Below, piece after piece: positions 35,543-48,273 of a stretch of DNA of 64,000 nucleotides. The notes beneath the pieces are model-generated. The model was not told where the DNA came from and made no database searches. It worked only from the letters and a program-made list of their open reading frames with translations. Location of the stretch: assembly GCF_003028415.1 (NCBI RefSeq), contig NZ_PYSV01000003.1, positions 186,001 through 250,000 of the forward strand, in the 5' to 3' direction. A program made the position numbers and the translations under genes. The DNA comes from Deinococcus arcticus. Its GTDB lineage: Bacteria > Deinococcota > Deinococci > Deinococcales > Deinococcaceae. The stretch's first letter is position 1; every line of letters begins with the position of its first letter.

Positions 35543-36571
35543 ATGGAATACCGCAAGTTGCTGGGCACCGACCTCACCGTGAGCGCGGTGGGGTTTGGCG
35601 TGTGGACCGTGGGCACCACCTGGTGGGGCGTCAGGGACGAGGGCATGGGCAAGGCGCTGCTGAGGCGGGCCTTTGACCTGGGCATCACTTTCTTCGACAA
35701 CGCCGATACCTACGCCTCGGGCCGCGCCGAGGAGCTGCAGCGCGAGGCCCTGGGGGACGTGCGCGATCAGCTTGTGATTGGCACGAAGTTCGGCTATGAC
35801 ATCTACACCCACCCCGACCGCCCCGGGCAACAGGAGCGCCCCCATGACTGGTCGCCGGCACACCTGCGCCGCGCGCTGGAAGGCAGCCTGAAGCGGCTGG
35901 GGACCGACCGCATTGACTACTACCAGCTGCACAACCCGCGCATGGACGCCATCCTGCGCGACGACCTGTGGGCCGAGCTGGACCGGGCCAAGGCCGAGGG
36001 CCTGATTCTGGCCTACGGCACCGCCCTGGGCCCGGCCCAGCACGAGCGCCAGATTGAAGAAGGTATTGCCAGCGTGCGTGACCGCCGCGCGCCCACCCAG
36101 ATCATCTACAACCTGCTGGAACAGGCGCTGGGCGAGCAGATTCTGCCGGTGGCCGAGGAAGTGGGCGTGGGCGTGATGGCCCGCGTGCCGCACGCCTCGG
36201 GGCTGCTGGAAGGCCACATGAGCCTGGACACCGAATTCGAGCCCGGCGACCACCGCAACTGGCGCATGACCACCAACGCCCGCCGCAAGGCCTGGATGGA
36301 AGACGGACTGCAGAAGGTGGAGCAGTTGCAAGGCGCCTTTGTGGAGGGCCGGGGCCGCACCATTGGCCAGCTGGCGATTCAGTTCGCCCTGCGCTCCCCG
36401 GCGATGGCGAGCGTGCTGCCCAACATCTACTCCGAAGACGGCCTGCGCGAGTACGCCGCCACCTTTGACGCCGCGCCCCTGACCGACGAGGACTTTGAAG
36501 GCATTCAGACGCTCTACCGCGCCAACTTCGGCATGACCCATGACCTGCGCGGTCAGGTGGTGGCCCAGTGA
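35543..36571 (+). CDS. Aldo/keto reductase
   Basis: A 342-residue NADPH-dependent reductase of the aldo/keto reductase fold. The catalytic tetrad is visible: Asp in FFDNADTY, Tyr in the same segment, Lys in IGTKFGYD, and His in YQLHNPRMD. The GLGVW-type start appears as [10 protein letters not shown]. The stop overlaps the hemQ start by 4 bp (GTGA), so it is co-translated with the heme gene. The link to heme synthesis is unclear. Confidence 0.9.
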   Translation: MEYRKLLGTDLTVSAVGFGVWTVGTTWWGVRDEGMGKALLRRAFDLGITFFDNADTYASGRAEELQREALGDVRDQLVIGTKFGYDIYTHPDRPGQQERPHDWSPAHLRRALEGSLKRLGTDRIDYYQLHNPRMDAILRDDLWAELDRAKAEGLILAYGTALGPAQHERQIEEGIASVRDRRAPTQIIYNLLEQALGEQILPVAEEVGVGVMARVPHASGLLEGHMSLDTEFEPGDHRNWRMTTNARRKAWMEDGLQKVEQLQGAFVEGRGRTIGQLAIQFALRSPAMASVLPNIYSEDGLREYAATFDAAPLTDEDFEGIQTLYRANFGMTHDLRGQVVAQ

Positions 36572-37419
36572 GTGGTGAACAGGTGAGCGGGGAACGTCCG
36601 GAAGGCCAGCGCCCCGAGGGTGCTCCAGCGGCGGGCGGGCGCCCTGGCGGCGCCCCGGGTGGCCGCCCGAAGATGATGGTGGACCTGGACCCCAGCGGGC
36701 AGGTGACGCAGCGGGAACCCGACCGCGCCCAGCGGCAGTTCCTGAACTACGCCTTTTTCAAGCTGGACCCGGCGTTTCGCCGCCTGCCCCCGGCCGAGCG
36801 CGAGGAGCTGAAGGCCGAGTTTCTGGCCGCCGCCCAGGGCTGGGTGGAGAGCGGCGCGCCCGAACAGGGCCTGATTCAGCGGCCCTACTCGCTGGTGGGC
36901 GTGCGCGGCGACGTGGATTTCATGCTGTGGCGCATTGCCTTTGACGTGCGCGACTTTCAGGAGGCGCAGGCCCGGCTGAACCGCACGCGCCTGATGGGCT
37001 ACCTGTCGCAGCCCTATAACTTCGTGTCCATGAACAAGCGCAGCCAGTACGTGAACCGCGTGGAAGGCAGCGGGCACGGCCTGGAAGTCCTGCCGGGCCA
37101 GGGCAAATTCCTGTTCATCTACCCCTTCGTGAAGACGCGGGCGTGGTACGACCTGACGCCGCACAGCCGCCAGGGCATGATGGACGAGCACATCTACGCC
37201 AGCGGCCCCTTCAAGGGCGTGCGGATCAACACCAGCTACTCTTACGGCATTGACGACCAGGAATTCGTGGTGAGCTTCGACTCCGACCACCCGCAGGAAT
37301 TCGTGGATCTGGTGCACCGCCTGCGCTACACCGAGGCCAGCATGTACACGCTACAGGACACGCCCATGTTCACCTGCGTGAAAAAGGACCTGCTGGAAGT
37401 CCTGAACGACCTGGGCTGA
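36568..37419 (+). CDS. hemQ: Coproheme decarboxylase HemQ (chlorite dismutase-like)
   Basis: A 283-residue protein. The first 35 residues are a Gly/Pro/Glu-rich unstructured extension; the rest is the HemQ fold that converts coproheme to heme b with H2O2. Key segments: [28 protein letters not shown] (the reactive Tyr), the axial-His helix [15 protein letters not shown], and [23 protein letters not shown] 36568 overlaps the preceding stop; ATG near 36673 would delete the extension. A perfect terminator follows. Confidence 0.93.
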   Translation: MSGEQVSGERPEGQRPEGAPAAGGRPGGAPGGRPKMMVDLDPSGQVTQREPDRAQRQFLNYAFFKLDPAFRRLPPAEREELKAEFLAAAQGWVESGAPEQGLIQRPYSLVGVRGDVDFMLWRIAFDVRDFQEAQARLNRTRLMGYLSQPYNFVSMNKRSQYVNRVEGSGHGLEVLPGQGKFLFIYPFVKTRAWYDLTPHSRQGMMDEHIYASGPFKGVRINTSYSYGIDDQEFVVSFDSDHPQEFVDLVHRLRYTEASMYTLQDTPMFTCVKKDLLEVLNDLG

Positions 37420-37436
37420 AGCCAGCCGTTGCAGCG

Positions 37437-37471
37437 GTCCATCCTGGGGCGACCCCTGGGATGGACGTTTT
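37437..37471 (+). terminator. Terminator after hemQ
   Basis: An interrupted 13-bp stem: GTCCATCC (37437-37444) with GGATGGAC (37459-37466), and inner GGGG/CCCC around CGA, then GTTTT. The ATG at 37461 lies inside it, arguing that the next gene starts at 37500. Confidence 0.85.
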
Positions 37472-37499
37472 GCTGTTCAGGCCCAGACTCCTGCTCATC

Positions 37500-37905
37500 A
37501 TGACCGCCGACGAGTTCTTTCCCGTTCCCTGCCTTCTGCCCGCAGAGATTGGCGCGTGGGTGGACACCTGGCTGCGCCAACCGGGCGGCAAGGTGGGACT
37601 GGCCGATGGGCTGCGGCTGGCTCCTCGCCAGTGGGAAGGCCCGCTCCCGGTGGCCATTGCCGCCCTGCGGCGGGCCTGTGGGCCCGAGCCCGAGATGGAA
37701 TACCCCGAACCCACCGTGCGGTGGACCGCCCGGCTTGAAGCGCTGATTCAGGCCCACCAGCACGGCGCCCGATTTGCCCCACTGATCGCGCAGCGCCGTG
37801 GCGACGTGCTCTCGGTGCGCGGGCGGCAACCACCGTCTGGGGGCGCTGGAACAACTTGGGGGGACTGAAGCCTGGGTGGTCATCTGGTCGGACGGCGTAG
37901 GCTGA
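37500..37905 (+). pseudogene. ParB-like (DGNHR-type) protein gene with a +1 frameshift
   Basis: The first frame (ATG 37500) reads MTADEFFPVPCLLPAEIGAW ... APLIAQRRGDVLSVR, then derails into GRQPPSGGAG and stops at 37868. The +1 frame from about 37825 continues as GNHRLGALEQLGGTEAWVVI and ends at TGA 37903-37905. Joined, it matches a small ParB/sulfiredoxin-like domain in which the motif is VRDGNHR. One extra base in the GCGGGCGGC run at about 37819-37828 explains it. Either a real frameshift or a sequencing error. Confidence 0.7.
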
Positions 37906-37931
37906 GGCGAACAGCGCCAGCAGGGATCCGC

Positions 37932-37966
37932 AACAGCCCACGCCCCTTCCCCAGGCGTGGGCTGTT
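37932..37966. terminator. Bidirectional terminator hairpin
   Basis: A perfect 13-bp stem AACAGCCCACGCC (37932-37944) / GGCGTGGGCTGTT (37954-37966). It sits between the convergent frameshifted gene and threonine aldolase gene and can serve both. Confidence 0.8.
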
Positions 37967-37981
37967 CTGGCGCGGGCCTCC

Positions 37982-38995
<1,014 letters not shown>

Positions 38996-39029
38996 GCCCG
39001 CGATGCTACGCCGGGGCGGGGCCAGGAGG

Positions 39030-41090
39030 TCACGGCCCGTCCAGCCGATTCACCACCTCTGGCGGCACTGCCGGATTCCGGCGCAGGGCCGCCACCACTG
39101 TGCCCACCGGGTCCTCGGCCAGGCGGGCGGCGATGCGGGGCGGAAGGTCCGGGCGGGCCGCCACCTGCGCGCGGATTTCGGGCTGGAGATTCCGGGGCGT
39201 GACCAGTTCTTCCCACAGGTCCAGCGTCATGTGCGGCGAGTCCAGCACGAGCATCACCAGCCGGTCCTCGTCACGCAGGCTGTTCCAGAACGAAAAGCGC
39301 TTCAGACGCTGCGTGATCAGGTCGCGCAGCATGGCCTCCGTGAAGCTGGGGTGCCGCAGCAGGGCCCCGTCGTGTGGCGACACCACCAGCCGGGCCAGCA
39401 CCCCGGGCGGGGTCTGCGGCTCGGCAATCAGGGTTTCAATGGCCGCGCCCCCCAGCGCCCGCATCCGGTCTACCAGGGGCGAACTGGGTGTCTGTGGATT
39501 CTGCGCCAGGGCCAGCAGGGTCTCGCCCGTGGCAAATTCGCTGTACACGCCCAGCAGCGGCCCTGGCAGCGGGTCCCCGGTATGCAGGTAGGGATTGAGG
39601 GTCCCCGGCCCCAGGCGCCGGAGGACCGTGCGGGCCACCTCTGGGGGCAAAGCAGGATTGCGCAGCAACGTTTCGGCCACCCAGGCGGCCGGGTCGTCCG
39701 CCAGCTCCTGGGCCTGGGCCGGGCTCAGGGGCAGATGCAGCGCCGCCTGCGCGCGGACCTGATCGCTGGGGTCGGCCACCAGCGCCGCCGTCACGTCCCC
39801 GGGTAAGCCGGTGGGCCTGGCCAGAGAGGGCACGCTGGCCCGCAGGTGCGCCTCTGGGCGTTGGGCCAGCCGCCGCAGTACCCTCGCTGAAAGGCCACCC
39901 CGCTCTGAAAGCCAGTGGGTCGCGATGGGCCCCGTCTCGATCAGGCGCAGCAGGTCGTCGTCGGTCACCTCTGGACGGTGCAGGACGACGTATGCCTGCG
40001 GCGGCTGGTTCAGCAGAAAGGCCAGCACCTCCGGGTGCAGGTTGGGGGCATGGCCCAGCGCCCACAGGGCACTCTCCTGAAGTGGACTGTGGGCCACCCG
40101 CCACTGCTCGGCCAGGGGCCAGGCCGGGTTGTAGGGTTCTTCCTCCGTTCGTTCCTGCACCGCCATCTGCACGTCCTCGTCGGGGTCAGTGGCCAGCCTC
40201 GCCAGGGCTTCTGTGGGCGTGGCGGCGTGCCGCGCAATGCGCGCGCGCAGGTAGGGATCGGGGTCATCCAGCCACCGGGACAGCAGCGCCCACGGGGCAT
40301 CCTGGGCCTGGGCGATGGCCCGGCGTGTTTCGGGAGCCTCTACCCCCCCAAGGGCGTTCAGCAGAGGTTCGCGCACCTCTGGCGGGCAGGCGGGGTTGTT
40401 CAGCACCGCCAGCGGAAAAGGCCACTGCGGCGCGCGGGCCAGTTCACGCAGCGCCGAGCCCGGGGTGCTGGGATTGCGGGCTGCGGCCAGCCGCACGCTG
40501 GCCCAGGGGCTGCGCGACAACGCATCCAGGGTGCGCGGCAGGGTCTGGGGGTTCTGCGCCTGCTGCCGCTCTGCCTCGAACGCCGCGCGCCCCCCCCGGG
40601 AGTGCACTGCAGACGCCACTTCAAACACCAGGTCCCCGTGCAGGGGCCGCAGCCACTCGTCGGGAATCGCCGGATTCAGCGCGGCGGCGCGGCGCACGCT
40701 GGGGTCAGGGTGGGCCACCCATTCCTGCACCTGTGCCTGGGATGGTGCTGTGGCCGCCGCCACCGCCAGCACCAGTTCTTCGTTGCCCTCAAAGCGCACG
40801 GTATATGTGCCGTTGAGCGAATCGCCCGCCAGATAGGTCACCTCGCCAAAGGGCGTGATGACCCCAGTGCTCAGGTCCCACAGGTAGGCGCTCTGGCTGG
40901 GCAGATCGGCGTGCTCCACCGCCTCCTCCACCTCACGCCGGGTGTCATGGTCCAGCGGCACGGCGCGCCCCTGCCCGTCCAGGGCCTGCACCTCGTAGCG
41001 CATCTCGTCCTCGTGCCACAGGTACGCCAGCCGCACGCGGGCCACGCCCAGCCGCGCCAGCTTGCGGGCAAAGCCAGCCGGGATGGTCAT
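39030..41090 (-). CDS. Leucine-rich-variant (LRV)/HEAT-like repeat protein, 686 aa
   Basis: Residues 1-120 form a distinct N-terminal domain ([35 protein letters not shown]). From about 125 to the end the chain is made of tandem 24-residue units such as [38 protein letters not shown] and [18 protein letters not shown], the spacing and N-P pattern of LRV repeats (helix plus 3-10 helix). No enzyme domain. ATG overlaps the upstream DUF6915 gene stop by 4 bp (ATGA). Likely a protein-binding scaffold working with its partner. Confidence 0.82.
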   Translation of the reverse strand: MTIPAGFARKLARLGVARVRLAYLWHEDEMRYEVQALDGQGRAVPLDHDTRREVEEAVEHADLPSQSAYLWDLSTGVITPFGEVTYLAGDSLNGTYTVRFEGNEELVLAVAAATAPSQAQVQEWVAHPDPSVRRAAALNPAIPDEWLRPLHGDLVFEVASAVHSRGGRAAFEAERQQAQNPQTLPRTLDALSRSPWASVRLAAARNPSTPGSALRELARAPQWPFPLAVLNNPACPPEVREPLLNALGGVEAPETRRAIAQAQDAPWALLSRWLDDPDPYLRARIARHAATPTEALARLATDPDEDVQMAVQERTEEEPYNPAWPLAEQWRVAHSPLQESALWALGHAPNLHPEVLAFLLNQPPQAYVVLHRPEVTDDDLLRLIETGPIATHWLSERGGLSARVLRRLAQRPEAHLRASVPSLARPTGLPGDVTAALVADPSDQVRAQAALHLPLSPAQAQELADDPAAWVAETLLRNPALPPEVARTVLRRLGPGTLNPYLHTGDPLPGPLLGVYSEFATGETLLALAQNPQTPSSPLVDRMRALGGAAIETLIAEPQTPPGVLARLVVSPHDGALLRHPSFTEAMLRDLITQRLKRFSFWNSLRDEDRLVMLVLDSPHMTLDLWEELVTPRNLQPEIRAQVAARPDLPPRIAARLAEDPVGTVVAALRRNPAVPPEVVNRLDGP

Positions 41091-41437
41091 GTTCCCTCCT
41101 CGCTCAGGCGCGCCGCGCCCCGGGTCATCCAGGGCCTCAGCGGCAGGTCGCCCAGCCAGTCCTGCACGGTGGGAATCTCGCCGCCCATGTCCTCGCGCAC
41201 ATGCTGCTCGCCAATCAGGCGCACGGGCACCTGCCGGCCTGTGGCCAGGGTCAGCGTGGCGCCAAACACCTGCTCGCACAGGAAGATGCCAAAGCTGGAG
41301 TGCAGCAGCGCGCGGTGGCGGACGTCCGGCAGATGGGCCTTGGTCTGGTCGAACCAGTTGTGAATGGGCAGGTACTCCTCGGGCTGTCCGCCAAAGGTCC
41401 GGGCCGAGCTGACCGCATGGTGGTACGGGTGCGCCAT
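41087..41437 (-). CDS. DUF6915-family protein
   Basis: A 116-residue protein. MAHPYHHAVSSARTFGG, YLPIHNWFDQTKAHLPDVRHRA and PVRLIGEQHVREDMG correspond to the DUF6915 family, where His and Asp residues are strongly conserved and suggest a metal site; function is unknown. ATG 41437 follows CATACT by 6 nt. It overlaps the LRV gene by 4 bp, so both are made together. Confidence 0.8.
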   Translation of the reverse strand: MAHPYHHAVSSARTFGGQPEEYLPIHNWFDQTKAHLPDVRHRALLHSSFGIFLCEQVFGATLTLATGRQVPVRLIGEQHVREDMGGEIPTVQDWLGDLPLRPWMTRGAARLSEEGT

Positions 41438-41456
41438 GCGGCCAGTATGGCAGCCC

Positions 41457-43469
41457 CTACGCCCCGGCCAGCTCGCCCTTTCTGGCCTCAATGATCTTCC
41501 TGGCCAGGTGCTCCGGAACCGGCTGGTAGCCGTGCGGCTTCACGCTGAAGGCGCCCCGGTCCCCGGTCAGGGAACGCAGGTCGGCGCTGTAGGTCTGCAG
41601 CTCGGCCTGCGGCACGGTGGCGGTGACCGTAATGACGGTGCCGCTGGTGTCCATGCCCTGCACGCGGGCGCGGCGGGTCTGCAGGTCGCTGATCAGGTCG
41701 CCGGTCAAGCTGGCCGGGGCGCGCACCCGCAGCTGGTACACCGGCTCCAGCAGGCCGGGCCGCGCGCCGTCCAGGGCATTCTTCAGGGCAAGGCTGCCCG
41801 CCGTGCGAAAGGCAATGTCGCTGCTGTCCACATCGTGGTAGCTGCCGTCCAGCACCGTCACATGCACGTCCTGCAGGGGGTAGCCGGCCAGCGAGCCCTT
41901 TTGCATGGCGTCCTGCACCCCCTTTTCTATGCTGGGCAGGTACTTGCCGGGAATGGCCCCGCCCACCACCGCGCTGCGGAAGGCAAAGCCCTCGCCGGGC
42001 TCAATGCGGATGCGGCAGTCGCCGTACTGGCCGTGCCCACCGCTCTGTTTGCGGTGCTTGCCCTGCGCCTCGCAGGGGGCGTGAATGGTCTCGCGGTAGG
42101 GAATGCGGGGGGGGCTGGTCCTGACATTCACGCCCAGGGCCGCCAGTTTCTCCACGGCAATATTCAGGTGCATCTCGCCCATGCCGGAGAGCAGCTGTTC
42201 GCCGGTCTGCGGCTCGCGGCTGTACACCAGGGTGGGGTCTTCCTCGCGCAAGCGGGCCAGGGCGGCGCCCAGCCGGTCCTCGTCGGCGCGGGTAAGGGGC
42301 ACAATGGCCAGCGTGTGCGCCGGGTCGGGCAGCCACAGCGGATCGTACTGCATGGGGTGCGCGGGGTCGGCCAGGGTGTCGCCCGCGTGCAGCTCGGGCA
42401 GCTTGGTCAGCACGCCGATGCTGCCGGCCGGCAATTCGGGCACCTCGGTCAGGTCCTTGCCGCCGGGCACATACAGGTGCGTCACGCGCATCTCGGTGCC
42501 CTGGGTGGTGTTGCGCACCGTGTCGCCGGGCCGCAGGGTGCCGCTCCAGACGCGCACGTAGGCCAGCTTGCCCACGAAGGGGTCCACCGAGACCCGCCAC
42601 ACCCGCGCGCTGAAGGGCGCATCCGGCAGGGGCTCGCGCGTCTGGCCGTCCACGCCGGTCAGGGGACCGCGCTCGCGGGCCGAGCGCAGACCGCGCACCA
42701 TCAGGTCCAGCAGCACGTCCACGCCCACCCCGCTCTGGGCGCTCACCGGCAGCACCGGGTACAGGGTGCCCGCGTGCACGGCGCGCCAGAAGGCCGCCTG
42801 CAGCTCCTCGGCGCCCACCTCTTCACCCTCCAGATACCGCGCCATCAGGTCGTCGTCGGTTTCCACAATCGCGTCGGTCAGGGCCTCGCGCGCCTCACGC
42901 AGGGCGGCGCCCAGGGCGGGCGGCGTGGCCTGCGGCGGGCTGGCCTCGCCGGTCAGCACGTTCACCACACCCGCAAAGTCGGCGCCCTGGCCCAGCGGCA
43001 GCCACGCGGCAGCCACCGGCCCCTTCAGGCTGGCCCGCAGGTCGGCCAGGACGGCAAAGAAGTCGGCGCGCTCACGGTCCATCTTGTTCACCACGATCAA
43101 CCGGGGCATCTCGAAGCGGTCGGCGGTGGCCCATACCCGCTCAGTGCCCACCTCCACACCGCCCAGGGCGCTCACGACCACGGCTGCCGTGTCCGCCGCG
43201 CGGATACCGCCCCGGATCTCGCGCACGAAGTCGGCGTAGCCTGGCGTATCCAGCACCGTGACGCTGGTCTGCGCGTGCGTCAGGCGCAGCACCCCGGTCT
43301 GAATGGAAAAGCCGTGCGCCTTTTCGGCCTCGGTGTGGTCGCTGTGGGCCGTGCCGTCCTCCACGCGCCCCGCGCGTAAAATGGCCCCGCTGCGAAACAG
43401 CAGGGCCTCGGCCAGCGTGGTTTTTCCGGCCCCGCTGTGGCCCGCGAGACTGACAACGCGAACAGGCAT
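41457..43469 (-). CDS. Elongation factor G-like GTPase (EF-G2 type)
   Basis: A 670-residue translational GTPase. The P-loop is GHSGAGKT (canonical EF-G has AHIDAGKT), with DTPGYADF as switch II and [10 protein letters not shown] as the guanine-specificity loop, then EF-G domains II-V ([28 protein letters not shown] in domain IV). It is a paralogue of EF-G rather than the housekeeping copy; such EF-G-2 proteins have ribosome-linked GTPase activity but no settled role. A TTACACT -10 box about 90 nt upstream implies a leader. Confidence 0.88.
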   Translation of the reverse strand: MPVRVVSLAGHSGAGKTTLAEALLFRSGAILRAGRVEDGTAHSDHTEAEKAHGFSIQTGVLRLTHAQTSVTVLDTPGYADFVREIRGGIRAADTAAVVVSALGGVEVGTERVWATADRFEMPRLIVVNKMDRERADFFAVLADLRASLKGPVAAAWLPLGQGADFAGVVNVLTGEASPPQATPPALGAALREAREALTDAIVETDDDLMARYLEGEEVGAEELQAAFWRAVHAGTLYPVLPVSAQSGVGVDVLLDLMVRGLRSARERGPLTGVDGQTREPLPDAPFSARVWRVSVDPFVGKLAYVRVWSGTLRPGDTVRNTTQGTEMRVTHLYVPGGKDLTEVPELPAGSIGVLTKLPELHAGDTLADPAHPMQYDPLWLPDPAHTLAIVPLTRADEDRLGAALARLREEDPTLVYSREPQTGEQLLSGMGEMHLNIAVEKLAALGVNVRTSPPRIPYRETIHAPCEAQGKHRKQSGGHGQYGDCRIRIEPGEGFAFRSAVVGGAIPGKYLPSIEKGVQDAMQKGSLAGYPLQDVHVTVLDGSYHDVDSSDIAFRTAGSLALKNALDGARPGLLEPVYQLRVRAPASLTGDLISDLQTRRARVQGMDTSGTVITVTATVPQAELQTYSADLRSLTGDRGAFSVKPHGYQPVPEHLARKIIEARKGELAGA

Positions 43470-43734
43470 AAGCACCAGACCTTTCCCGGGAAGGGTGCCC
43501 CGGGGGCAAAGGAAAGCCAGTGAACGCACGCCGCAGCGGACGGGGAAAAGGGTTGGGTGGAGTGTAAGGGTTTTTGAGGGGCGCAGGGCACATGGCCGAT
43601 GGCCAGGAGCGCAGGGCTCCCTCCAGGGATCAAGGGGCCAGACAAGTGGAGGCCCTCCAACGCCCCCGCCTCTCCTCCCCCGCGCTGTCCCACAGCCCAC
43701 GCCCCACGGCCCACAACCCCCTATCCTGGCCCCC

Positions 43735-44463
43735 ATGACCCACGACGAGCCCCCCGCCTACGCCCTGCTGCCCACGCCGGATGGGTCGCGCACGGCGTTC
43801 AACGCCCGGTACGGCGAGGCGTATGGGTCGCGGCACGGGGCCGCGGCACAGGCGCGGCATGTGTTCGTGCAGGGCACGGGCACCCACCTTCACCCTGCGC
43901 CCCGGGTGCTGGAAATTGGCTTTGGGGTGGGCGTGAATGGCCGGGCCACCCTGGCGGACACGGCGCGGCGCGGCGCGCGGCTGCACTACCGCGCCTATGA
44001 ATTCGACCCCGCCCCGCGCGAGGTGCTGCGCGCCGTGGCCGAGGGCGCAGAGGGCGCCGACCACCCGGCCTGGACCGCCCTGCTGGCCGCGTGGCCGGAG
44101 GGAGGCGGCGGGCGCGGCGAACTGGAGGTCGAGGCGGGGGGCGCCACCCTCACCGTCACCTTTGCCGACGCCCTGACGGCCGAGTTGCCCCGGAGCTGGG
44201 CCACCGCGCTGTACCTGGACGGCTTCTCGCCGTCGCGCAACCCCGAGGTCTGGACGCCGGACTTCGCGGCGCGGCTGGCGAGCACCCTGGCGCCGGGCGG
44301 CGTGCTGGGCACCTACAGCGCGGCCGGGCATGTGCGCCGGGCCCTGGTGGCAGCGGGGCTGCGTGTGGAACGGCGGCCCGGCGCCCCGGGCAAGCGGGAA
44401 TGCCTGCGGGCGGTGCGGGAAGTGGAGGGTGGGTCGTGGGCAGTGGAGGAAGGGCCGCTTTGA
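43735..44463 (+). CDS. mnmD: tRNA (mnm5s2U34) methyltransferase MnmD
   Basis: A 242-residue SAM-dependent methyltransferase performing the last methylation of mnm5s2U at the tRNA wobble position. SAM loop [12 protein letters not shown] near residue 58, YEFDP near 90, [19 protein letters not shown] (family hallmark, DGFSP) near 162 and [13 protein letters not shown] near 193. It is a separate protein here, followed by the FAD-oxidase half as a distinct overlapping gene (TTGA). TATCCT lies 7 nt before the ATG. Confidence 0.9.
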   Translation: MTHDEPPAYALLPTPDGSRTAFNARYGEAYGSRHGAAAQARHVFVQGTGTHLHPAPRVLEIGFGVGVNGRATLADTARRGARLHYRAYEFDPAPREVLRAVAEGAEGADHPAWTALLAAWPEGGGGRGELEVEAGGATLTVTFADALTAELPRSWATALYLDGFSPSRNPEVWTPDFAARLASTLAPGGVLGTYSAAGHVRRALVAAGLRVERRPGAPGKRECLRAVREVEGGSWAVEEGPL

Positions 44464-45425
44464 ACGTTGTGGTGGTGGGGGCGGGGATTGCCGGGGCTTC
44501 GGCGGCCTATTTTCTGGCGCGGGGGGGGGCCGCCGTGACGGTGGTGGACGCCGGCGCCCACACCGCCAGCCACGTGCCCAGCGCCCTGGTCAACCCGGTG
44601 CGGGGGCAGTCGGGCGGGGTGGACGCGCGGGCGCTGGCGGGCATGGCGTTCACCTGGGCGCTGCTGCGCGAACTGGAGGCCCAGGGGTTTGCCATTCCCC
44701 ACGGGCAGAGCGGCGTCTTGCGACCGGTGCCAGATGACCGGGCCCGGGCCCGCTTTGAACGCCATCTGCCGCCTGAGCTGGCCCACGTATGGTTAAAGCC
44801 CGACGAATCGCCCGAACCGCTGGCCCCCGGCTGGGCACACGTGCTGTCACTGCCGCCGGGCGGATGGGTGGACGGGCAGGCACTCACCGGGGCGCTGCGG
44901 CGGGCCTCGGGGGCGCGGGCCGTGCGCGGGCGGGCGCTGGGCTGGACGGCGCACACGGTTCAGTTGCTGGACGCCGCCCCTCTGCACGCCGACGCCGTGG
45001 TGGTCTGCGGCGGCTCGGTGGGCCGCCACTGGACCGGGGAAAGTGCCACCCACCGCATGGGCACCCTGCTGACCCTGGACCGCGCCGTCACCCGGCAGCC
45101 GGTCAGTTTCGGGGCGTATCTGGCCCCAGCGCAGAGCGGGGGCGTGCTGGGCGCCACCTTCGAGACCCCTGCGCCGCAGTGGCGGCCCGACACCTTGCCC
45201 CTGCCCTCGCTGGGCTGGCTGCTGGGCAAGGGGCTGGCGCTCAGTGACCTGCAGGGTGTTCAGGTCACAGGCCGCTGGACCGGTTCGCGGCTCTCGGGGC
45301 TGCAGGCGGGCCGGCAGGCGGACGGCACCTGGCGCCTGAGCGGGCTGAGCAGCAAGGGCTTCCTGCTGGGGCCGCTGCTGGCGCGCGATCTGGCGGCGCA
45401 GGTGCTGGCGTCACGCGGCGGGTAA
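44460..45425 (+). CDS. mnmC: FAD-dependent oxidoreductase, MnmC oxidase-like
   Basis: A 321-residue DAO-family flavoprotein. The dinucleotide-binding motif is [21 protein letters not shown] at the N-terminus, followed by [13 protein letters not shown], and the C-terminal FAD-contact [14 protein letters not shown]. As the oxidase half of MnmC it would convert cmnm5s2U to nm5s2U for MnmD. The start is TTG 44460 or a GTG a few codons later; it overlaps the mnmD stop by 4 bp. In E. coli both halves are fused; here they are split. Confidence 0.85.
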   Translation: MNVVVVGAGIAGASAAYFLARGGAAVTVVDAGAHTASHVPSALVNPVRGQSGGVDARALAGMAFTWALLRELEAQGFAIPHGQSGVLRPVPDDRARARFERHLPPELAHVWLKPDESPEPLAPGWAHVLSLPPGGWVDGQALTGALRRASGARAVRGRALGWTAHTVQLLDAAPLHADAVVVCGGSVGRHWTGESATHRMGTLLTLDRAVTRQPVSFGAYLAPAQSGGVLGATFETPAPQWRPDTLPLPSLGWLLGKGLALSDLQGVQVTGRWTGSRLSGLQAGRQADGTWRLSGLSSKGFLLGPLLARDLAAQVLASRGG

Positions 45426-45486
45426 CGCGCCACGGCGCGAGGAACGGGTGAAGCGCCTGACCCGGCTGGCTTACACTGCTCAGGTT

Positions 45487-46488
45487 ATGGCGACCTACCG
45501 CATCTGTCTCATTGAAGGCGACGGCATTGGCCACGAGGTCATTCCCGCCGCCCGCCGCGTGCTCGACGCCGCTGGCTTCAGCGCCGAATACGTGCACGCC
45601 GAGGCCGGCTACGAGTACTACCTGGACCACGGCACCAGCGTGCCCCAGGCCACCTACGACGCCGTGGAAAACACCCACGCCACCCTGTTCGGCGCGGCCA
45701 CCAGCCCCAGCGGCGAGAAGCCTGCCGGGTTCTTCGGCGCCATTCGCCACCTGCGCCAGAAGTACGGTCTGTACGCCAACGTGCGCCCCACCAGGACCCG
45801 CCCGGTGCCCGGCGCCTACGAGAACGTGGACCTCGTGATTGTCCGCGAGAACACCCAGGGCCTGTACGTGGAACAGGAGCGGCGCTACGGCGACACCGCC
45901 ATTGCCGACACCGTGATCACCAAGGACGCCAGCCTGCGTATTGGCCAGTTCGCCGCCAATCTGGCCATGAAGCGCGGCAAACGGCTGACCGTGGTGCACA
46001 AGGCCAATGTGCTGCCCGTGACCCAGGGCCTGTTCCTGAACACCATTCTGGACCACGCCTCAGGCGTGGACGGCCTGAACACCGGCACCATGATCGTGGA
46101 CAACGCCGCCATGCAGCTGGTGCGCAACCCCCAGCAGTTCGACGTGCTGGTGATGACCAACATGTTCGGGGACATCCTGTCCGACCTCGCCGCCGGTCTG
46201 GTGGGCGGCCTGGGCATCGCCGCCAGCGGCAACGTGGGCGACCAGTTCGGGATTTTCGAGAGCGTGCACGGCAGCGCGCCCGACATTGCCGGTCAGGGCG
46301 TCAGCAACCCCACCGCCACCATCCTGGCCGCCGTGCTGATGCTGGACCACCTGGGCGACCACGACACCGCCCGCCGCATTGACGCGGCCGTGAACAAGGT
46401 CCTGACCGAAGGTCCCCGCACCCGCGACCTGGGCGGCACCGCCGGCACGGAAGAGTTCACGAACGCTGTGATCAAAGCGCTGGCGTAA
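45487..46488 (+). CDS. Homoisocitrate dehydrogenase (AAA lysine pathway)
   Basis: A 333-residue beta-decarboxylating dehydrogenase that oxidises homoisocitrate to 2-oxoadipate. The region [21 protein letters not shown] is nearly the same as Thermus homoisocitrate dehydrogenase, and the substrate-binding stretch [17 protein letters not shown] fits. Metal ligands are in DNAAMQLV and [16 protein letters not shown], and the NAD-binding motif is [23 protein letters not shown] lies 9 nt before ATG 45487. Isocitrate may also be used, as in relatives. A strong terminator follows. Confidence 0.92.
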   Translation: MATYRICLIEGDGIGHEVIPAARRVLDAAGFSAEYVHAEAGYEYYLDHGTSVPQATYDAVENTHATLFGAATSPSGEKPAGFFGAIRHLRQKYGLYANVRPTRTRPVPGAYENVDLVIVRENTQGLYVEQERRYGDTAIADTVITKDASLRIGQFAANLAMKRGKRLTVVHKANVLPVTQGLFLNTILDHASGVDGLNTGTMIVDNAAMQLVRNPQQFDVLVMTNMFGDILSDLAAGLVGGLGIAASGNVGDQFGIFESVHGSAPDIAGQGVSNPTATILAAVLMLDHLGDHDTARRIDAAVNKVLTEGPRTRDLGGTAGTEEFTNAVIKALA

Positions 46489-46505
46489 CGCCCCTCAACA
46501 GACAG

Positions 46506-46543
46506 GAGGCCCGGACCAGTTGCGTCCGGGCCTCTTCCTTTTC
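46506..46543. terminator. Terminator after homoisocitrate dehydrogenase
   Basis: A perfect 11-bp stem GAGGCCCGGAC (46506-46516) / GTCCGGGCCTC (46524-46534) then TTCCTTTT on the plus strand. It lies between convergent genes. Confidence 0.9.
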
Positions 46544-46561
46544 CATCAACCATCAACTCTT

Positions 46562-47743
<1,182 letters not shown>

Positions 47744-47763
47744 GCGAGCATTCTAGGGGCGGT

Positions 47764-48270
47764 TCAGCGCCGGGCCCTCATGGCTTTTATCCAGGCCGGA
47801 AGCTGCTTGAGCGGCAGCACGTCAGCGGGCCCCGTCTGACCGTAGCGGGTCAGGACGCCGTAGGCCACCGGGCCGCTGACCAGCAACCCCAGGCCAGTGC
47901 AGGCCACCGGTGAGTAGCGGCCAGCAGGCATGGGTTTGCCGGTTCGCCAGTCCTTGCGGGTCAGCGCCAGCACCCAGCGGGTGCCGACAGGGTACTGGGT
48001 CACATAGGGGTAGGGCGACATGCCGTCGTCGCCCCGCACGGTCAGGCGCTGGGCGTCCGGCTGGCCCACATACGTGGCCAGCACCCGCACCTGCATGTCC
48101 AGCACGCCCGGAAATCCGGCGCCGGCCTGGGGCACATGCCGCTCAATTTCCACCAGCCCCACCACCTCGGCCTGCTTGACCGCCTGATCAAAGGCGGCAA
48201 AAGCGCAGGAGCTGCCCTGCCCCCAGCCAGCCGTCCACAGCACCGCCAGCACCAGCCACCGTCGCCTCAT
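47764..48270 (-). CDS. Secreted protein of unknown function, 168 aa
   Basis: The N-terminus MRRRWLVLAVLWTAGWGQGSSCAFA is a signal peptide, with a Cys near residue 22 that may be lipidated or disulfide-bonded. The mature part looks like a small beta-rich domain (VVGLVEIERHVPQAG; LDMQVRVLATYVGQ; YPVGTRWVLALT). I do not recognise the family. It starts 3 nt after the nitroreductase stop, so it is the second gene of a two-gene operon. Confidence 0.75.
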   Translation of the reverse strand: MRRRWLVLAVLWTAGWGQGSSCAFAAFDQAVKQAEVVGLVEIERHVPQAGAGFPGVLDMQVRVLATYVGQPDAQRLTVRGDDGMSPYPYVTQYPVGTRWVLALTRKDWRTGKPMPAGRYSPVACTGLGLLVSGPVAYGVLTRYGQTGPADVLPLKQLPAWIKAMRARR

Positions 48271-48273
48271 GGG

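Noticed and set aside
37461..37499. Upstream ATG at 37461 as start of the ParB-like gene
   Set aside because: It lies inside the hemQ terminator stem, so translation from it is unlikely.
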